Source: Pseudomonas sp. MUP55 (lineage in GTDB: Bacteria > Pseudomonadota > Gammaproteobacteria > Pseudomonadales > Pseudomonadaceae). From it: 64,000 nucleotides of DNA. The notes below the pieces were generated by a model. That model had not been told where the DNA came from. It saw only the letters and a list, made by a program, of their open reading frames with translations, and did no database searches. The DNA is taken from positions 2,790,001 to 2,854,000 of the forward strand of contig NZ_CP138214.1 in assembly GCF_034043515.1 (NCBI RefSeq), read 5' to 3'. Positions 8,429 to 17,068 of the stretch are shown here, piece after piece; position 1 is the first letter of the stretch; each line of letters starts with the position of its first letter. The position numbers and the translations under genes are program-made.

Positions 8429-8992
8429 ATGACCATCACTGAACAACAGCTACAACGCATCATGCCAAACGCCCGCCGCCAAGCGGGCGTTTTTGTATCT
8501 GCCCTGAACGCGGCAATGGCGCATCGGCAGATCAATACACCGAAACGCCAGGCTGCTTTCCTGGCGCAGCTTGGTCACGAGTCCGGTCAACTGCAGTACG
8601 TCCGCGAACTGGGCGGGGATCAATACCTGAGTAAATACGATACCGGCACTCTGGCTGCCAAGCTTGGTAATACCCCAACTGCAGATGGTGATGGTCAGCG
8701 GTATCGCGGCCGAGGGTTGATCCAGGTCACCGGGCACGATAACTACCTGCGCTGCAGTCTGGCACTGTTCGGCGATGAGCGATTGTTGCGCACCCCCGAG
8801 CTGCTCGAGCAGCCGCAATGGGCGGCAGAGTCGGCGGCGTGGTTCTGGTCTGTAAACGGGCTGAATGCGCTCGCGGATCAGGACCAGTTCAACACCATCA
8901 CTCGCCGGATCAACGGCGGCCTTAATGGCCTGGAGGATCGGCTGCAGTTGTGGGCCAGGGCGAGGGCGGTGTTATGCGTCTCTTCGATCTGA
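8429..8992 (+). CDS. Phage endolysin, GH19 chitinase-like
   Basis: 187 residues of glycoside hydrolase family 19 type: the catalytic region AAFLAQLGHESG (Glu in the HES motif, about residue 49), YRGRGLIQVTG and INGGLNGLEDR. In phages this family cuts peptidoglycan at the end of the lytic cycle. ATG at 8429 with GGAG upstream was chosen over the earlier in-frame TTG. The last residues overlap the Rz gene. It may still be expressed, but the gene now sits in a prophage remnant with no head or tail genes nearby. Confidence 0.9.
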   Translation: MTITEQQLQRIMPNARRQAGVFVSALNAAMAHRQINTPKRQAAFLAQLGHESGQLQYVRELGGDQYLSKYDTGTLAAKLGNTPTADGDGQRYRGRGLIQVTGHDNYLRCSLALFGDERLLRTPELLEQPQWAAESAAWFWSVNGLNALADQDQFNTITRRINGGLNGLEDRLQLWARARAVLCVSSI

Positions 8993-9516
8993 TCCCCGCG
9001 CAGTTCCGTATCGCCGCTATCAGCTTGCTGTTAGTGGTGGTGGTCGCAGGATCTGCAGCATTGGCCTGGACTGCTCAGGACTGGCGTTATGGCAGCGTGC
9101 TGGAGCGGCAAGCCCGCCTGCAGGCGGACACCCTCAACGAAATATCCAAAGCGTCTGCTGCTCTGCAGCGTACCGAGCAGGACAAGCGCCGTGCCCTGGA
9201 GCTCCGCCTGCAGAACAAAGACGAAACCCACTACAAGGAATTGACCGATGAGCAAATCAAGCAGGCTCGTCTGCGTGATCGCCTGGCTACTGCTGATCTG
9301 CGGCTGTCAGTCGTACTCTCCGCCACCGAAACCACCGGCAGCTGTTCAGTGCCAACCACCACCGCCACCGGCCGCGTGGTTCATGGCCCCACAAGAGCCC
9401 AACTTGACCCAGCGCATGCTCAACGAATTATCGGAATCACCGATGCCGGCGACCGAGGATTGATCGCCCTGCGGGCCTGTCAGGCTTACGCAAAAGAAGT
9501 TTCTACACAGAAGTGA
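8974..9516 (+). CDS. Rz-like i-spanin (lysis protein)
   Basis: 180 residues: a single N-terminal transmembrane helix (about 13-33) followed by a charged helical stretch likely to form a coiled coil (residues 40-95). This is the i-spanin layout; i-spanin pairs with an outer-membrane lipoprotein to fuse the two membranes at lysis. The start at 8974 lies 19 bp inside the endolysin gene. An Rz1-type gene is embedded in another frame, which strengthens the call. Confidence 0.85.
   Translation: MRLFDLIPAQFRIAAISLLLVVVVAGSAALAWTAQDWRYGSVLERQARLQADTLNEISKASAALQRTEQDKRRALELRLQNKDETHYKELTDEQIKQARLRDRLATADLRLSVVLSATETTGSCSVPTTTATGRVVHGPTRAQLDPAHAQRIIGITDAGDRGLIALRACQAYAKEVSTQK
9248..9463 (+). CDS. Rz1-like o-spanin lipoprotein, embedded in Rz
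   Basis: 71 residues wholly inside the Rz gene in the +1 frame. Signal peptide with lipobox LLICGC (Cys at about residue 19) and a short proline-rich mature part (PPPKPP, PPPPP), both diagnostic of Rz1 o-spanins. Confidence 0.85.
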   Translation: MSKSSRLVCVIAWLLLICGCQSYSPPPKPPAAVQCQPPPPPAAWFMAPQEPNLTQRMLNELSESPMPATED

Positions 9517-9527
9517 AAGGAGCGGCC

Positions 9528-9561
9528 GGGCTGGATGCGTCAACATCCAGGCCGGCCACCT
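9528..9561 (+). other. GC-rich hairpin after the spanin genes
   Basis: GGCCGG-GCTGGATG pairs with CATCCAG-GCCGGCC around a 6-base loop. There is no T-run on the + strand, so it may be a rho-dependent end or RNA stabiliser between the lysis genes and the methylase. Confidence 0.5.
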
Positions 9562-9631
9562 TCCCCGCAGATCGTCCCTGCAAGTCCAGCCAAGGCTCCT
9601 GCTTCGTGCACAAAGCGGAGCGAGCCTAGCA

Positions 9632-9647
9632 CTGTTTATCCATACAG
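9632..9647 (+). promoter_or_regulatory. LexA (SOS) box upstream of the adenine methylase
   Basis: CTGT-TTATCCAT-ACAG, a perfect CTGT-N8-ACAG operator, ends 17 bp before the methylase ATG and abuts its AAAGG ribosome site, so LexA bound here would block transcription of the gene. Confidence 0.75.
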
Positions 9648-9664
9648 CAAAGGTCTTGCTTTTT

Positions 9665-10459
9665 ATGTCTACACCTATCATCCCTTGGATGGGCGGCAAA
9701 CGCCGCCTGGCCGACCGTCTCATCCCGCTTTTTCCGCCACACGAATGCTACGTTGAAGTCTTTGCCGGCGGTGCCGCGCTCTACTTCATGCGTCCCCAGG
9801 CAGCGCCTGTTGAAGTTCTTAACGATATCAACGGCGACCTGGTGACGTTGTACCGTGTCGTGCAGAACCACCTAGAAGAGTTCGTGCGCCAATTCAAATG
9901 GGCGCTCAGTTCCCGCCAGGTGTTCGAATGGCAGAAGATGACCCGCACGGAAACCCTCACTGACATCCAGCGCGCTGCGCGATTCTTTTACCTGCAGCAC
10001 CATGCCTTCGCCGGCAAAGTGACGGGGCAGACGTTCGGCACTGCAACGACCGGGCCTGCAATCAACTTGCTGCGGATCGAGGAGAACTTGTCTGCAGCGT
10101 GGCAGCGTCTGTCGGGCACCTACGTTGAAAACCTGCCTTGGTTGGACTGCGCCGAACGCTACGACCGTCCCCACACCTTCCATTACATGGATCCGCCTTA
10201 CTGGCAGACGGCCGGTTATGGCGTGGACTTTCCCTTTGAGAATTACGAGCGTATGGCCGGCTTCATGCGGCACTGCAAAGGGAAGGTAATGGTCAGCATC
10301 AATGATCACCCGGACATTCGGCAGGTGTTCCAGAGCTTCCATTTTGAAACAGTCGACATTCGATACACCACATCTAACCAACGGCAAGGAAGGAGTGAGG
10401 TTAGCGGTGAACTGGTGATCATGAACTGGGAGCCAGCCGCATTGGGAGGGCTGTTCTAA
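9665..10459 (+). CDS. DNA adenine methylase, D12 (Dam-like) class
   Basis: 264 residues. N-terminal SAM-binding motif PIIPWMGGKRR (residues 4-14), VFAGGAALYF, and the catalytic DPPYWQ motif near residue 177 define an N6-adenine methyltransferase of the D12 class, close to Dam. The ATG at 9665 follows AAAGG by 11 bases; a TTG at 9656 is too near that site. A LexA box directly upstream implies DNA-damage induction, unusual for Dam. Phage-borne Dam enzymes can protect phage DNA or alter host mismatch-repair signals; which applies here is not visible. The target is probably GATC but this is inferred. Confidence 0.9.
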   Translation: MSTPIIPWMGGKRRLADRLIPLFPPHECYVEVFAGGAALYFMRPQAAPVEVLNDINGDLVTLYRVVQNHLEEFVRQFKWALSSRQVFEWQKMTRTETLTDIQRAARFFYLQHHAFAGKVTGQTFGTATTGPAINLLRIEENLSAAWQRLSGTYVENLPWLDCAERYDRPHTFHYMDPPYWQTAGYGVDFPFENYERMAGFMRHCKGKVMVSINDHPDIRQVFQSFHFETVDIRYTTSNQRQGRSEVSGELVIMNWEPAALGGLF

Positions 10460-10464
10460 AAGCT

Positions 10465-11166
10465 TCAAACATCCATGAGTGGCACCGGAAGCAGTAAATC
10501 AGCTCCCTGATTTTTCACGCTTCCCACTGCTTTGCCCACGGTATACCACTCAAAGTCATCCGCAGGCTGGCAACATTCCTTTGCTATTTCCTCGGCCCTG
10601 GCTGGGGGAAGGTTGGGGTCAATCCATTCCCTGGCGTGCTCAGGTGTCAGCACCAACGGCTTGCGGTCGTGGATGTCCACCATGCCCTGATCACTGGCGG
10701 CGGTGATGATCACGAACCCATCGCCGTCGTGCGGATCAAGGCCAGGATGAACTTGAGCAAGCGCGCCAAAAAACATGGGCTTCTGACTCTTCAGGCGAAT
10801 GAAGTAGGGCTGCTTTCTCTTCGGATCGTCAGGGTCTTTGACCCACTCATACCACCCTTCACTCGGCACCAGGGCTCGGCCATTCGGCCAAAGTTGCGTA
10901 AAGAACCTTCCCGTGGTGACCGTCTCTACGCGTGCGTTGATCGGGTCGGGACGTTTGCCCTTGGCCCAGAACGGCGCCCATCCCCATTTGACCGCATCGA
11001 TATGCAGCCCACCCTCTGCGGCGTGCAGCAACTGAACCCGTGTCGACGGAGCGACGTTGTAGCGATCAATTGGCTGAGCGTCATAGCCGCTGAACAGCTC
11101 TATTTGGGGGCTCAGCTCTTCAATGAAGATCGCCATCCCCTCGTACTGCACAAATCGTCCGCACAT
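10465..11166 (-). CDS. yedK: SOS response-associated peptidase / abasic-site sensor (HMCES/YedK family)
   Basis: 233 residues starting MCGRF; Cys2, exposed after Met removal, forms the thiazolidine crosslink with abasic sites in single-stranded DNA. Other family signatures: YNVAPSTRV, WGWAPFWAK, NARVETV, EGWYEW (catalytic Glu) and HDRKPLVL (His). It shields abasic sites during replication. The gene is divergent from umuDC, sharing a 101-bp region with one LexA box, and ends 6 bp from the converging methylase, giving a compact SOS-controlled module. Confidence 0.93.
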   Translation of the reverse strand: MCGRFVQYEGMAIFIEELSPQIELFSGYDAQPIDRYNVAPSTRVQLLHAAEGGLHIDAVKWGWAPFWAKGKRPDPINARVETVTTGRFFTQLWPNGRALVPSEGWYEWVKDPDDPKRKQPYFIRLKSQKPMFFGALAQVHPGLDPHDGDGFVIITAASDQGMVDIHDRKPLVLTPEHAREWIDPNLPPARAEEIAKECCQPADDFEWYTVGKAVGSVKNQGADLLLPVPLMDV

Positions 11167-11231
11167 ACGCCGTCCTCCGTCTGTCGAAATCCCCTACAGA
11201 AAAATTGACCGCAAGCGTCCTACAAAGTTAA

Positions 11232-11247
11232 CTGTACATTCGTACAG
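11232..11247 (+). promoter_or_regulatory. LexA (SOS) box between yedK and umuDC
   Basis: CTGT-ACATTCGT-ACAG, a perfect CTGT-N8-ACAG palindrome, 21 bp before the umuD ATG and 66 bp before the yedK ATG; placed to control both directions. Confidence 0.88.
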
Positions 11248-11267
11248 TATCTGTAAAAGGCCGCATC

Positions 11268-11693
11268 ATGAGCTTCACCATTCTAGGTCCTATCGCTGAG
11301 GCAGGCGCGAAGCTGCCTATGTGTTCGTTCCAGGTTCCGGCTGGCTTTCCTTCGCCGGCAGCGGATCACATTGAGCTGCACATCTCATTGGATGAGGTCC
11401 TGAATATCCGCGCACCGCATGTGTACCTGGTAGCCATCACTGGGGAAAGCATGCAGGGGATTGGTATCTTCGAAGGCGATCTCGCGGTGGTGGATCGTGC
11501 CATTGAACCGGCTCACGGACATGTGGTGGTGGCTCTGCTGAACAATGAGCCCGTCTGCAAGCGCCTATGTAAGCGCGGCCGGGAGGTGATCCTTTTATCA
11601 GAGAACCCCAGATACCCGGCGCGTTATGTGCTTGAAGGCGATGAGCTCTCAATCTGGGGTGTGATTACCAGCACAGTGCGCAGCCATGTCTAA
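11268..11693 (+). CDS. umuD: UmuD-like LexA-family self-cleaving protein
   Basis: 141 residues. The Ala25-Gly26 cleavage site precedes FPSPAADH, as in UmuD. Catalytic Ser61 (GESMQG) and Lys98 (PVCKRL) match the Ser-Lys dyad at positions 60/97 of E. coli UmuD. RecA-stimulated cleavage yields UmuD', which joins UmuC as DNA polymerase V. The gene overlaps umuC by 8 bp and is headed by a LexA box. Confidence 0.93.
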   Translation: MSFTILGPIAEAGAKLPMCSFQVPAGFPSPAADHIELHISLDEVLNIRAPHVYLVAITGESMQGIGIFEGDLAVVDRAIEPAHGHVVVALLNNEPVCKRLCKRGREVILLSENPRYPARYVLEGDELSIWGVITSTVRSHV

Positions 11694-12962
11694 GCAAGAA
11701 CCGACCTTTGCGCTGATCGACTGCAACAGCTTTTATGCCAGTTGCGAGCGGGTGTTCCGGCCGGACCTGGCGAAGGTGCCCATCGTGGTGCTGAGCAACA
11801 ACGATGGCTGTGTCATCGCGCGCAGTTACGACGCGAAGCCGTTCATCAAGATGGGCGAGCCGTATTTCCAGATCAAGCACAAGCTCAAGCAACACGGCAT
11901 TGTGTCGTTCTCCTCCAACTATGCACTGTACGGCGATATCAGCGAGCGCGTGATGAGCCTGATCGAGGCGTTGGTGCCGGCGGTTGAGGTTTATAGCATT
12001 GATGAGGCATTCGCCGATCTGACCGGTGTCAGTGGGTTGGATACGTTAGGCCGACAGATCCGCGCCCAGGCACTACGCTGGACCGGCATACCTGTTGGTG
12101 TGGGTATTGCTCATACAAAGACGCTGGCGAAGCTGGCAAACCACACAGCGAAGCGCCTGCAATCGCAGACCGGTGGTGTGGTCAATATCACCGACCCGGT
12201 TAAGCGGGACTGGGTGCTGCGTAATACGGACGTGGGGGAAGTGTGGGGCGTTGGCCGCAAGATGAAACTTCACCTTGATGCGATGGGCATAAAGTCTGCA
12301 ATGGACCTGGCTAAGGCGGATCCCTGGACGCTCCGCAAGAAGTTCAGCGTTGTGATTGAAAAGACGGCCAGGGAGCTGGGCGGTACACCTTGCCTGGAGC
12401 TGGATGAGCCAGATCCGCCAAAGCAGGAGATCTGCTGCAGTCGCATGTTCGGTCAGCGGCTGACGGAGCTGCCGCCTATCAGAGAGGCTGTAGCCACCTA
12501 CATGATGCGAGCTTCTGAGAAGCTTCGCGTCCAGAACTCGCTGTGCAAGAAAGTGCGCGTTTGTATCCGTACGGCATGTTCAATCCTGAAGAGGCTAAGT
12601 ACGCCAACGGAGTGGTGGTTGATATGCCGTATCCCACCGACGACGTGCGCCTTCTCACTCAGGCGGCTGTTGGCGCGCTTGAGCGCGTATTTCGGTCAGG
12701 CTTCAAATACAGCAAGGCTGAAGTGATGTTGCTCGATCTATGCCAGCACGGGGAATATACCGATGATCTGTTCGCTACATCGCAACCATCCGAAGCAACT
12801 CGGGTAATGACGGTGCTTGATCAGATCAATGGGCGGTGGGGTAGGGGAACCCTGCGGTCAGCCAGCGTACCTACCAATCCTGAGTGGGGAATGAGACGTG
12901 AGATGATGAGTCAGAGCTACACAACGAAACTTGATCAACTTTGGAAGGTTCCATGTGTGTAA
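11686..12962 (+). pseudogene. umuC: UmuC, translesion DNA polymerase V subunit, single-base frameshift
   Basis: Y-family polymerase: [17 protein letters not shown] at the start, SIDEAF (catalytic Asp-Glu) near residue 103, and [12 protein letters not shown]. The frame is intact to about 12572 (residue 295), then enters 50 residues of unrelated sequence and stops at 12726. The true C-terminal part ([11 protein letters not shown] and on to 12962) continues in the next frame. Adding one G in ACGGCATG at 12571-12578 restores a single frame of about 425 residues, the normal UmuC length, so this is either a recent inactivation or a base missed in sequencing. As written, the clamp-binding end would be lost. 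Confidence 0.88.
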
Positions 12963-13015
12963 TTGCGGTACGTTGGGCTAAGCGATCTGTGTGCTAGCGA
13001 ATTAAAGATCAATTG

Positions 13016-14131
13016 TCACTGAGAAGCCATATATTCAAAAAAGTTTTGTTTGTTACCGGCTTCAACGCTCTCCTGCCATCGCTCATCCCACTCGACCAAT
13101 ACTGGGTCGCGGAGCAAGCCAGGGTGGCGAAGGTAACCAGTATTAACTAAATTCCTTAATTCAATGGCGGTTGTAAGTTCTTTCAAGAAAGAAAGCCGAA
13201 GCCCGGTTTTTGGTCGTATTCCTTGATGTATGAGTATATCGGAGTTTTCATTCTCGGTTCTTTTTCCGGGTAAAGTATGAAGCTTGCCAGTGTTTTTAAC
13301 GCGAAATCTTTTTCCTTTCTTTATTTCTCTTAAATTAATCCGGTCACATGTGAGAAAATAAATATTTTCTTCGGCATTTGCTAGCGTCAGAGTATTGATC
13401 TGATCCATGTCACTCTGCTCTGTAACTTGGACCGACAGTTCTCGTCGTGCCCCAACTTTATAGACGCTTGCATCATAGAATAGAATCGTAATTCCTGGAC
13501 AAATCGGGAAAAAAATTTGTAATCCTTTAGCTGCTGTGCCTATTCCATTGTGCGTGTGGCATGCTTCTAGAGCTTGATTGTAGAATACAACTGGATTATC
13601 AGATGTTATAAATTCTGCACCTTTTTTCGCGAGAAGCAATTTACATGATAAGTCCATAGCAAAATGTAGAGAATGGTTTGCTGCGTTCAATGCATGAATT
13701 ACAGGGTCATTTACTGTGATCGAAACCTTGTCAAAAATATCTTCTGGAACATCAGGTCGATATGAAACATATTTTTGCGCCATCGCTACGAGCATCTCAT
13801 TGATAGAGCGAGCAGCATAGAGAGTTCGATTGCGCTGATAGATCACGAACGTTAAAAAGTTCGCGTAATCAGCGCTTTCAAATCGAGGTGGTTTAAGCTC
13901 TCTCCGAATTCTACGGAATAATTTAGCTGCTTCACCTTCAATTATTCCAAGGGCTTTTTCCAATCCGTCATCTACACCATAAAGATAATCGCGATAGCAT
14001 TGTGACTTCAGCTTTCCCTCACGAATAACAATATCTCTGCTCAAATTAAACAGATTTATTGTCTTATCATTAGAAGAAAAGTTTTTAAGGTATAACCTCG
14101 GAACAAAATGATGTTTTTTATTGGCAGCCAT
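13016..14131 (-). CDS. DUF4238 family protein
   Basis: 371 residues beginning MAANKKHHFVPRLYLKNFS, the N-terminal signature of DUF4238; further family features are INLFNLSRD, FLTFVIYQRNR and FITSDNPVVFYN. No catalytic activity is established for the family. The frame is open to 14251, but the ATG at 14131 has GGAG upstream and starts exactly at the domain. It lies alone, AT-rich against its neighbours, between the SOS module and the HEPN operon, and looks like accessory cargo. Role unknown; defence is a guess from location. Confidence 0.75.
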   Translation of the reverse strand: MAANKKHHFVPRLYLKNFSSNDKTINLFNLSRDIVIREGKLKSQCYRDYLYGVDDGLEKALGIIEGEAAKLFRRIRRELKPPRFESADYANFLTFVIYQRNRTLYAARSINEMLVAMAQKYVSYRPDVPEDIFDKVSITVNDPVIHALNAANHSLHFAMDLSCKLLLAKKGAEFITSDNPVVFYNQALEACHTHNGIGTAAKGLQIFFPICPGITILFYDASVYKVGARRELSVQVTEQSDMDQINTLTLANAEENIYFLTCDRINLREIKKGKRFRVKNTGKLHTLPGKRTENENSDILIHQGIRPKTGLRLSFLKELTTAIELRNLVNTGYLRHPGLLRDPVLVEWDERWQESVEAGNKQNFFEYMASQ

Positions 14132-14417
14132 TGATCTGTACCGCTCCTTGGTCTTTAGCACGTATGAGGTGCTAGCGTACCAAATCAAGAGAGGTAAAAG
14201 GGTTTGCCGGGGAGATTTTGTAAAGGTATACATTGAGATTCTTTCGGGCACGCGTGGGCAAGGTTGCCTGCGCTCATAACTTCCACCTGAAGATGTGCTG
14301 TATATGTAGCCAGTGTCACGTGTTGTGCGCTGGCGGGTTGTGGATCCGACGAAGGGCTGGCTAGGATTGCAATTTGCTTCGCAACGCCACAGTGCTCAGA
14401 TAGTTAGAATGTCGACT

Positions 14418-15329
14418 CTAAATCCTCATGACGGTGAATGAGTCGGGGTCTATTTTACAGCTCCAGTGTTCTTGAGCTGTAATCCACCGAGGGACGATCG
14501 GATTGGTTGCCAGCGGATTATAGACCAGTGCGGAATGATGCTCTGTGTTTAGAGCTATCTGTTCCAATAGATCGAGACCGAGAACTGCGCTGACGCATGC
14601 GTTGCGCTCATCGATAAAAGTGTCGGCTTCTACGCCATGTTCACTGCCGGGCTTGTCGATTCGCGGTCTGTGCTGATGGGATTGATCAACAATGTCGCCG
14701 GTATTTCGATCTATTTCCATCTGGATCGGGCCGAGACTGAATAGAACCTCTACTGGAGCTGGCTTTTGACTTACTCCGTACAAGCCTGTCATAGCCATGG
14801 GACTCAAAAGGTGAGCATTGACGGCAATAATGTAGGGCTCATCCTCTGTCACAATTCCACGTTCTAAATACTTTCGCAATTGCCTAGTTTTCTCGGAAAT
14901 AGCGCTAGTCCACCGCAAATTTATAGCGTTGTATGGCACGCTTCGGACAACTGGTTTTGTCCCCGGACACTCAAAATACACGGATGGGATACCCATGGCT
15001 TGGGGGGTCTGGAGTTCCACCCAAGCGCTCTTGCCGTCCTTGGTAATGTGAAAGTCCGGACCAGCACTAGAACTCTTAAGCTCAAAACCGTCCTTCCACA
15101 ACATCTCAGCGAGTAGAAGCTCGGCAACTCTTTGGCAGTATTTTTCGGGTAACCCGCTTGTTAGTTGAGTCTCAAAGATGGGGTCGGCCAGGCCTTCTGA
15201 TCGAAACCGATCATATAGGGATGTCAAAAACTCCACCGCAATGACGGAGTATTCCGAGCGAGCGTTGGTCCAGCTGTTAATAAAGCTATTGATAACTTTT
15301 TCGCGTAAAGGATGAGGCTGCATTGTCAA
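14418..15329 (-). CDS. Hypothetical protein with a PD-(D/E)XK-like motif, second gene of HEPN operon
   Basis: 303 residues. Residues 69-107 carry a nuclease-like pattern: Glu69/Glu75 in a helix, Pro91-Asp92 in SAGPDFHI, and Glu105 in AWVELQTP on the following strand, as in restriction-endonuclease folds, but the usual Lys of (D/E)xK is replaced by Gln107. Activity is therefore uncertain. No further domain is recognised; the C-terminal half has mixed strands and helices. It starts 16 bp after the HEPN gene, so the two form an operon. The nuclease-fold call is inferred from motif pattern only. Confidence 0.5.
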   Translation of the reverse strand: MTMQPHPLREKVINSFINSWTNARSEYSVIAVEFLTSLYDRFRSEGLADPIFETQLTSGLPEKYCQRVAELLLAEMLWKDGFELKSSSAGPDFHITKDGKSAWVELQTPQAMGIPSVYFECPGTKPVVRSVPYNAINLRWTSAISEKTRQLRKYLERGIVTEDEPYIIAVNAHLLSPMAMTGLYGVSQKPAPVEVLFSLGPIQMEIDRNTGDIVDQSHQHRPRIDKPGSEHGVEADTFIDERNACVSAVLGLDLLEQIALNTEHHSALVYNPLATNPIVPRWITAQEHWSCKIDPDSFTVMRI

Positions 15330-15345
15330 GTCCTAGATGGGGGCT

Positions 15346-16272
15346 TCACTTTTTTGAGGGTAGTGATGGGGTACGTGAAGGCGAAAGCTGCACTAAGTTG
15401 AGAAAGTCACTGAATAGGTTTGTAGTCCTGTTGAGCTGAGCTGTGAGAATTTCTACTTCACCCTCCGGACTACGCGGGCGCAGTCGTTCGCGGTGTGCTG
15501 CGTGAAGGTGATTGAACTGCGATTTGAATACATCTTCTTCGTCAATTTTGAGCGGATGCAAGTGAAGGCTATGAACCAGCAGGTTGCGACGTTGTAGAAG
15601 AAATTGCAGTCCATCATCCTTTTCCGAGGTTTGAAAAGTACGCAGGCGCCGCCAGCTATCACTCTCCTCAAGCTGCTTGTTCATTTTGACTACATTTGTA
15701 TGGATGCGAGTCATCACAGCGTTGAAGCCGTTTTGGTCGAATTTACGGATATTGAAAAATGTGAAGTCTAAAACCTGGCCGATTCGATCCCAGAATGAAA
15801 ACAGCCTTATGTACGCTGCTTCTGCGTGCTCCCAGAAAGCCAATTGTGCATCTTTGGTGAGCAACACAGTAGCCTTTGGGTGCGGAGGCCATTCCAATAG
15901 CTCGGGTTGCTCGGTTAGGAGCCTTGAGCCAGTCATGAACATATGAGCACGTATTACAGATTTACGGGCTCGCTTGAACACATCGAATACTTCGGCCATT
16001 GATGATTCTGGATATTTGTCAGCAAGCGGTGCTATTTCGTCTTTGCGTACTAGGTGAGCTTCTGGAGGTCCACCCATGTGTCGCACCACACGATTCATGC
16101 GTAGATCGAACTCGCCGTTGTCAATGGCCGGCCATAGATAGGGGAATAGACCCTCTTGCAATCTCTCGTACTGCGCGAGAACGAGCATCTCGTTTGCGAC
16201 GTGTGAGACAGCATTGCCGAGTACAGCAGCTAGGTCTTCCTCGGAGAACGACACACCGTCTTCCTTGGCCAC
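15346..16272 (-). CDS. HEPN-domain protein (Cthe_2314-like), first gene of a two-gene operon
   Basis: 308 residues, mostly helical. The C-terminal part has a HEPN-type helix pair: FSFWDRIGQVLDFTFFNI (about 158-175) and QRRNLLVHSLH, where Arg229-Asn230-x3-His234 fits the R-x4-6-H motif of metal-independent HEPN RNases. HEPN proteins act as toxins or as RNase effectors in phage defence. The N-terminal 150 residues match nothing I know and may be a sensing domain. Downstream, a PD-(D/E)XK-like gene follows after 16 bp. It lies inside the tRNA-Cys island. Confidence 0.65.
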   Translation of the reverse strand: MAKEDGVSFSEEDLAAVLGNAVSHVANEMLVLAQYERLQEGLFPYLWPAIDNGEFDLRMNRVVRHMGGPPEAHLVRKDEIAPLADKYPESSMAEVFDVFKRARKSVIRAHMFMTGSRLLTEQPELLEWPPHPKATVLLTKDAQLAFWEHAEAAYIRLFSFWDRIGQVLDFTFFNIRKFDQNGFNAVMTRIHTNVVKMNKQLEESDSWRRLRTFQTSEKDDGLQFLLQRRNLLVHSLHLHPLKIDEEDVFKSQFNHLHAAHRERLRPRSPEGEVEILTAQLNRTTNLFSDFLNLVQLSPSRTPSLPSKK

Positions 16273-16629
16273 TAGACATTCCTCATATATGTTTAGGTTG
16301 CGCCTGTCCCAATATTTTCAGCTCTGGAGCGAACCATTCGAAAACGGTGAAGCGTTACCAAAACGTCCGAACATTAGAGGGCTTTGGAACCTCTTGGATT
16401 AAAACATCAAAGTAGTCTACTTTCGCTATCGTTGGGGCCCCAGAGGAAATGAAGCAGGTTCGGGGTCTCAGGCGTGGGGCAAAAATGGGGCAATCCGTAC
16501 GTCAATCTATGCCATCCAATGCCCATTATGCATTTATGCAACCTGCCTTGAACGAGCGTCACAGCCCGTAACTACGGGCCTATCCCTCTAAATTCCCCAC
16601 ATACTCCTACACAATTGGCGTGTGCTTTG
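16273..16629. other. Gene-free stretch upstream of the HEPN operon
   Basis: About 357 bp with no convincing coding frame. It should hold the HEPN promoter. A G-rich block near 16434-16495 repeats GGGGCAA twice. Nothing else supported. Confidence 0.4.
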
Positions 16630-16841
16630 TCAGAGGCGATTGGTTCGTAGCTTGGCCAAGCCCTGCTTGATGTGCCCAGCGTTTTCGCCGATCACGAGTA
16701 GAGCACCGCGTACGTTGTTACCACCTCATCCATGCCTTGCTTTTCGCTTTGGAGAGCCAGCTCCATCAGAGCTGCTTCCAACGCGAGCTGATTCTCGTAC
16801 ATTCGTTCAAGCAAATCTTGAAGTGAAGATTCCCCTGCCAT
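16630..16841 (-). pseudogene. Small conserved helical protein, frameshifted, about 70 aa
   Basis: Translation from the ATG at 16841 reads MAGESSLQDLLERMYENQLA, then ALMELALQSEKQGMDE, before a frame change. Restoring one G in the GAGGTGG run gives GGNNVRGALL, VIGENAGHIKQGLAKL and a stop at 16630. I recognise the ENAGHIKQGL ending as that of a small helical protein recurring in Pseudomonas genomes near phage genes; function unknown. The mismatch is a single lost base, either decay or sequencing error. Confidence 0.6.
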
Positions 16842-17068
16842 GTGTGTCACTCCCCCTAAAAGGGCTAAGCATAGCAGTGGCCTAGTAAATTGGTGCTTGC
16901 TTAGAAATTGCTACGAAAGCGGCCGCTCAATGCCTCGAACGCATGGCTGGCGGCGGCTCTGGGGAGGGCTAGGTCCAATCCATCATCGACCAGATAAATC
17001 TTTTCGAAGCTAGAAAATCACCCTGGATAGTGGCAGAGTGCCGTCTTGGAATTCAAGGAGTAAGGGCA

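Noticed and set aside
16622..16885. Plus-strand 87-codon frame
   Set aside because: The opposite strand encodes a recognisable small protein with one frameshift.
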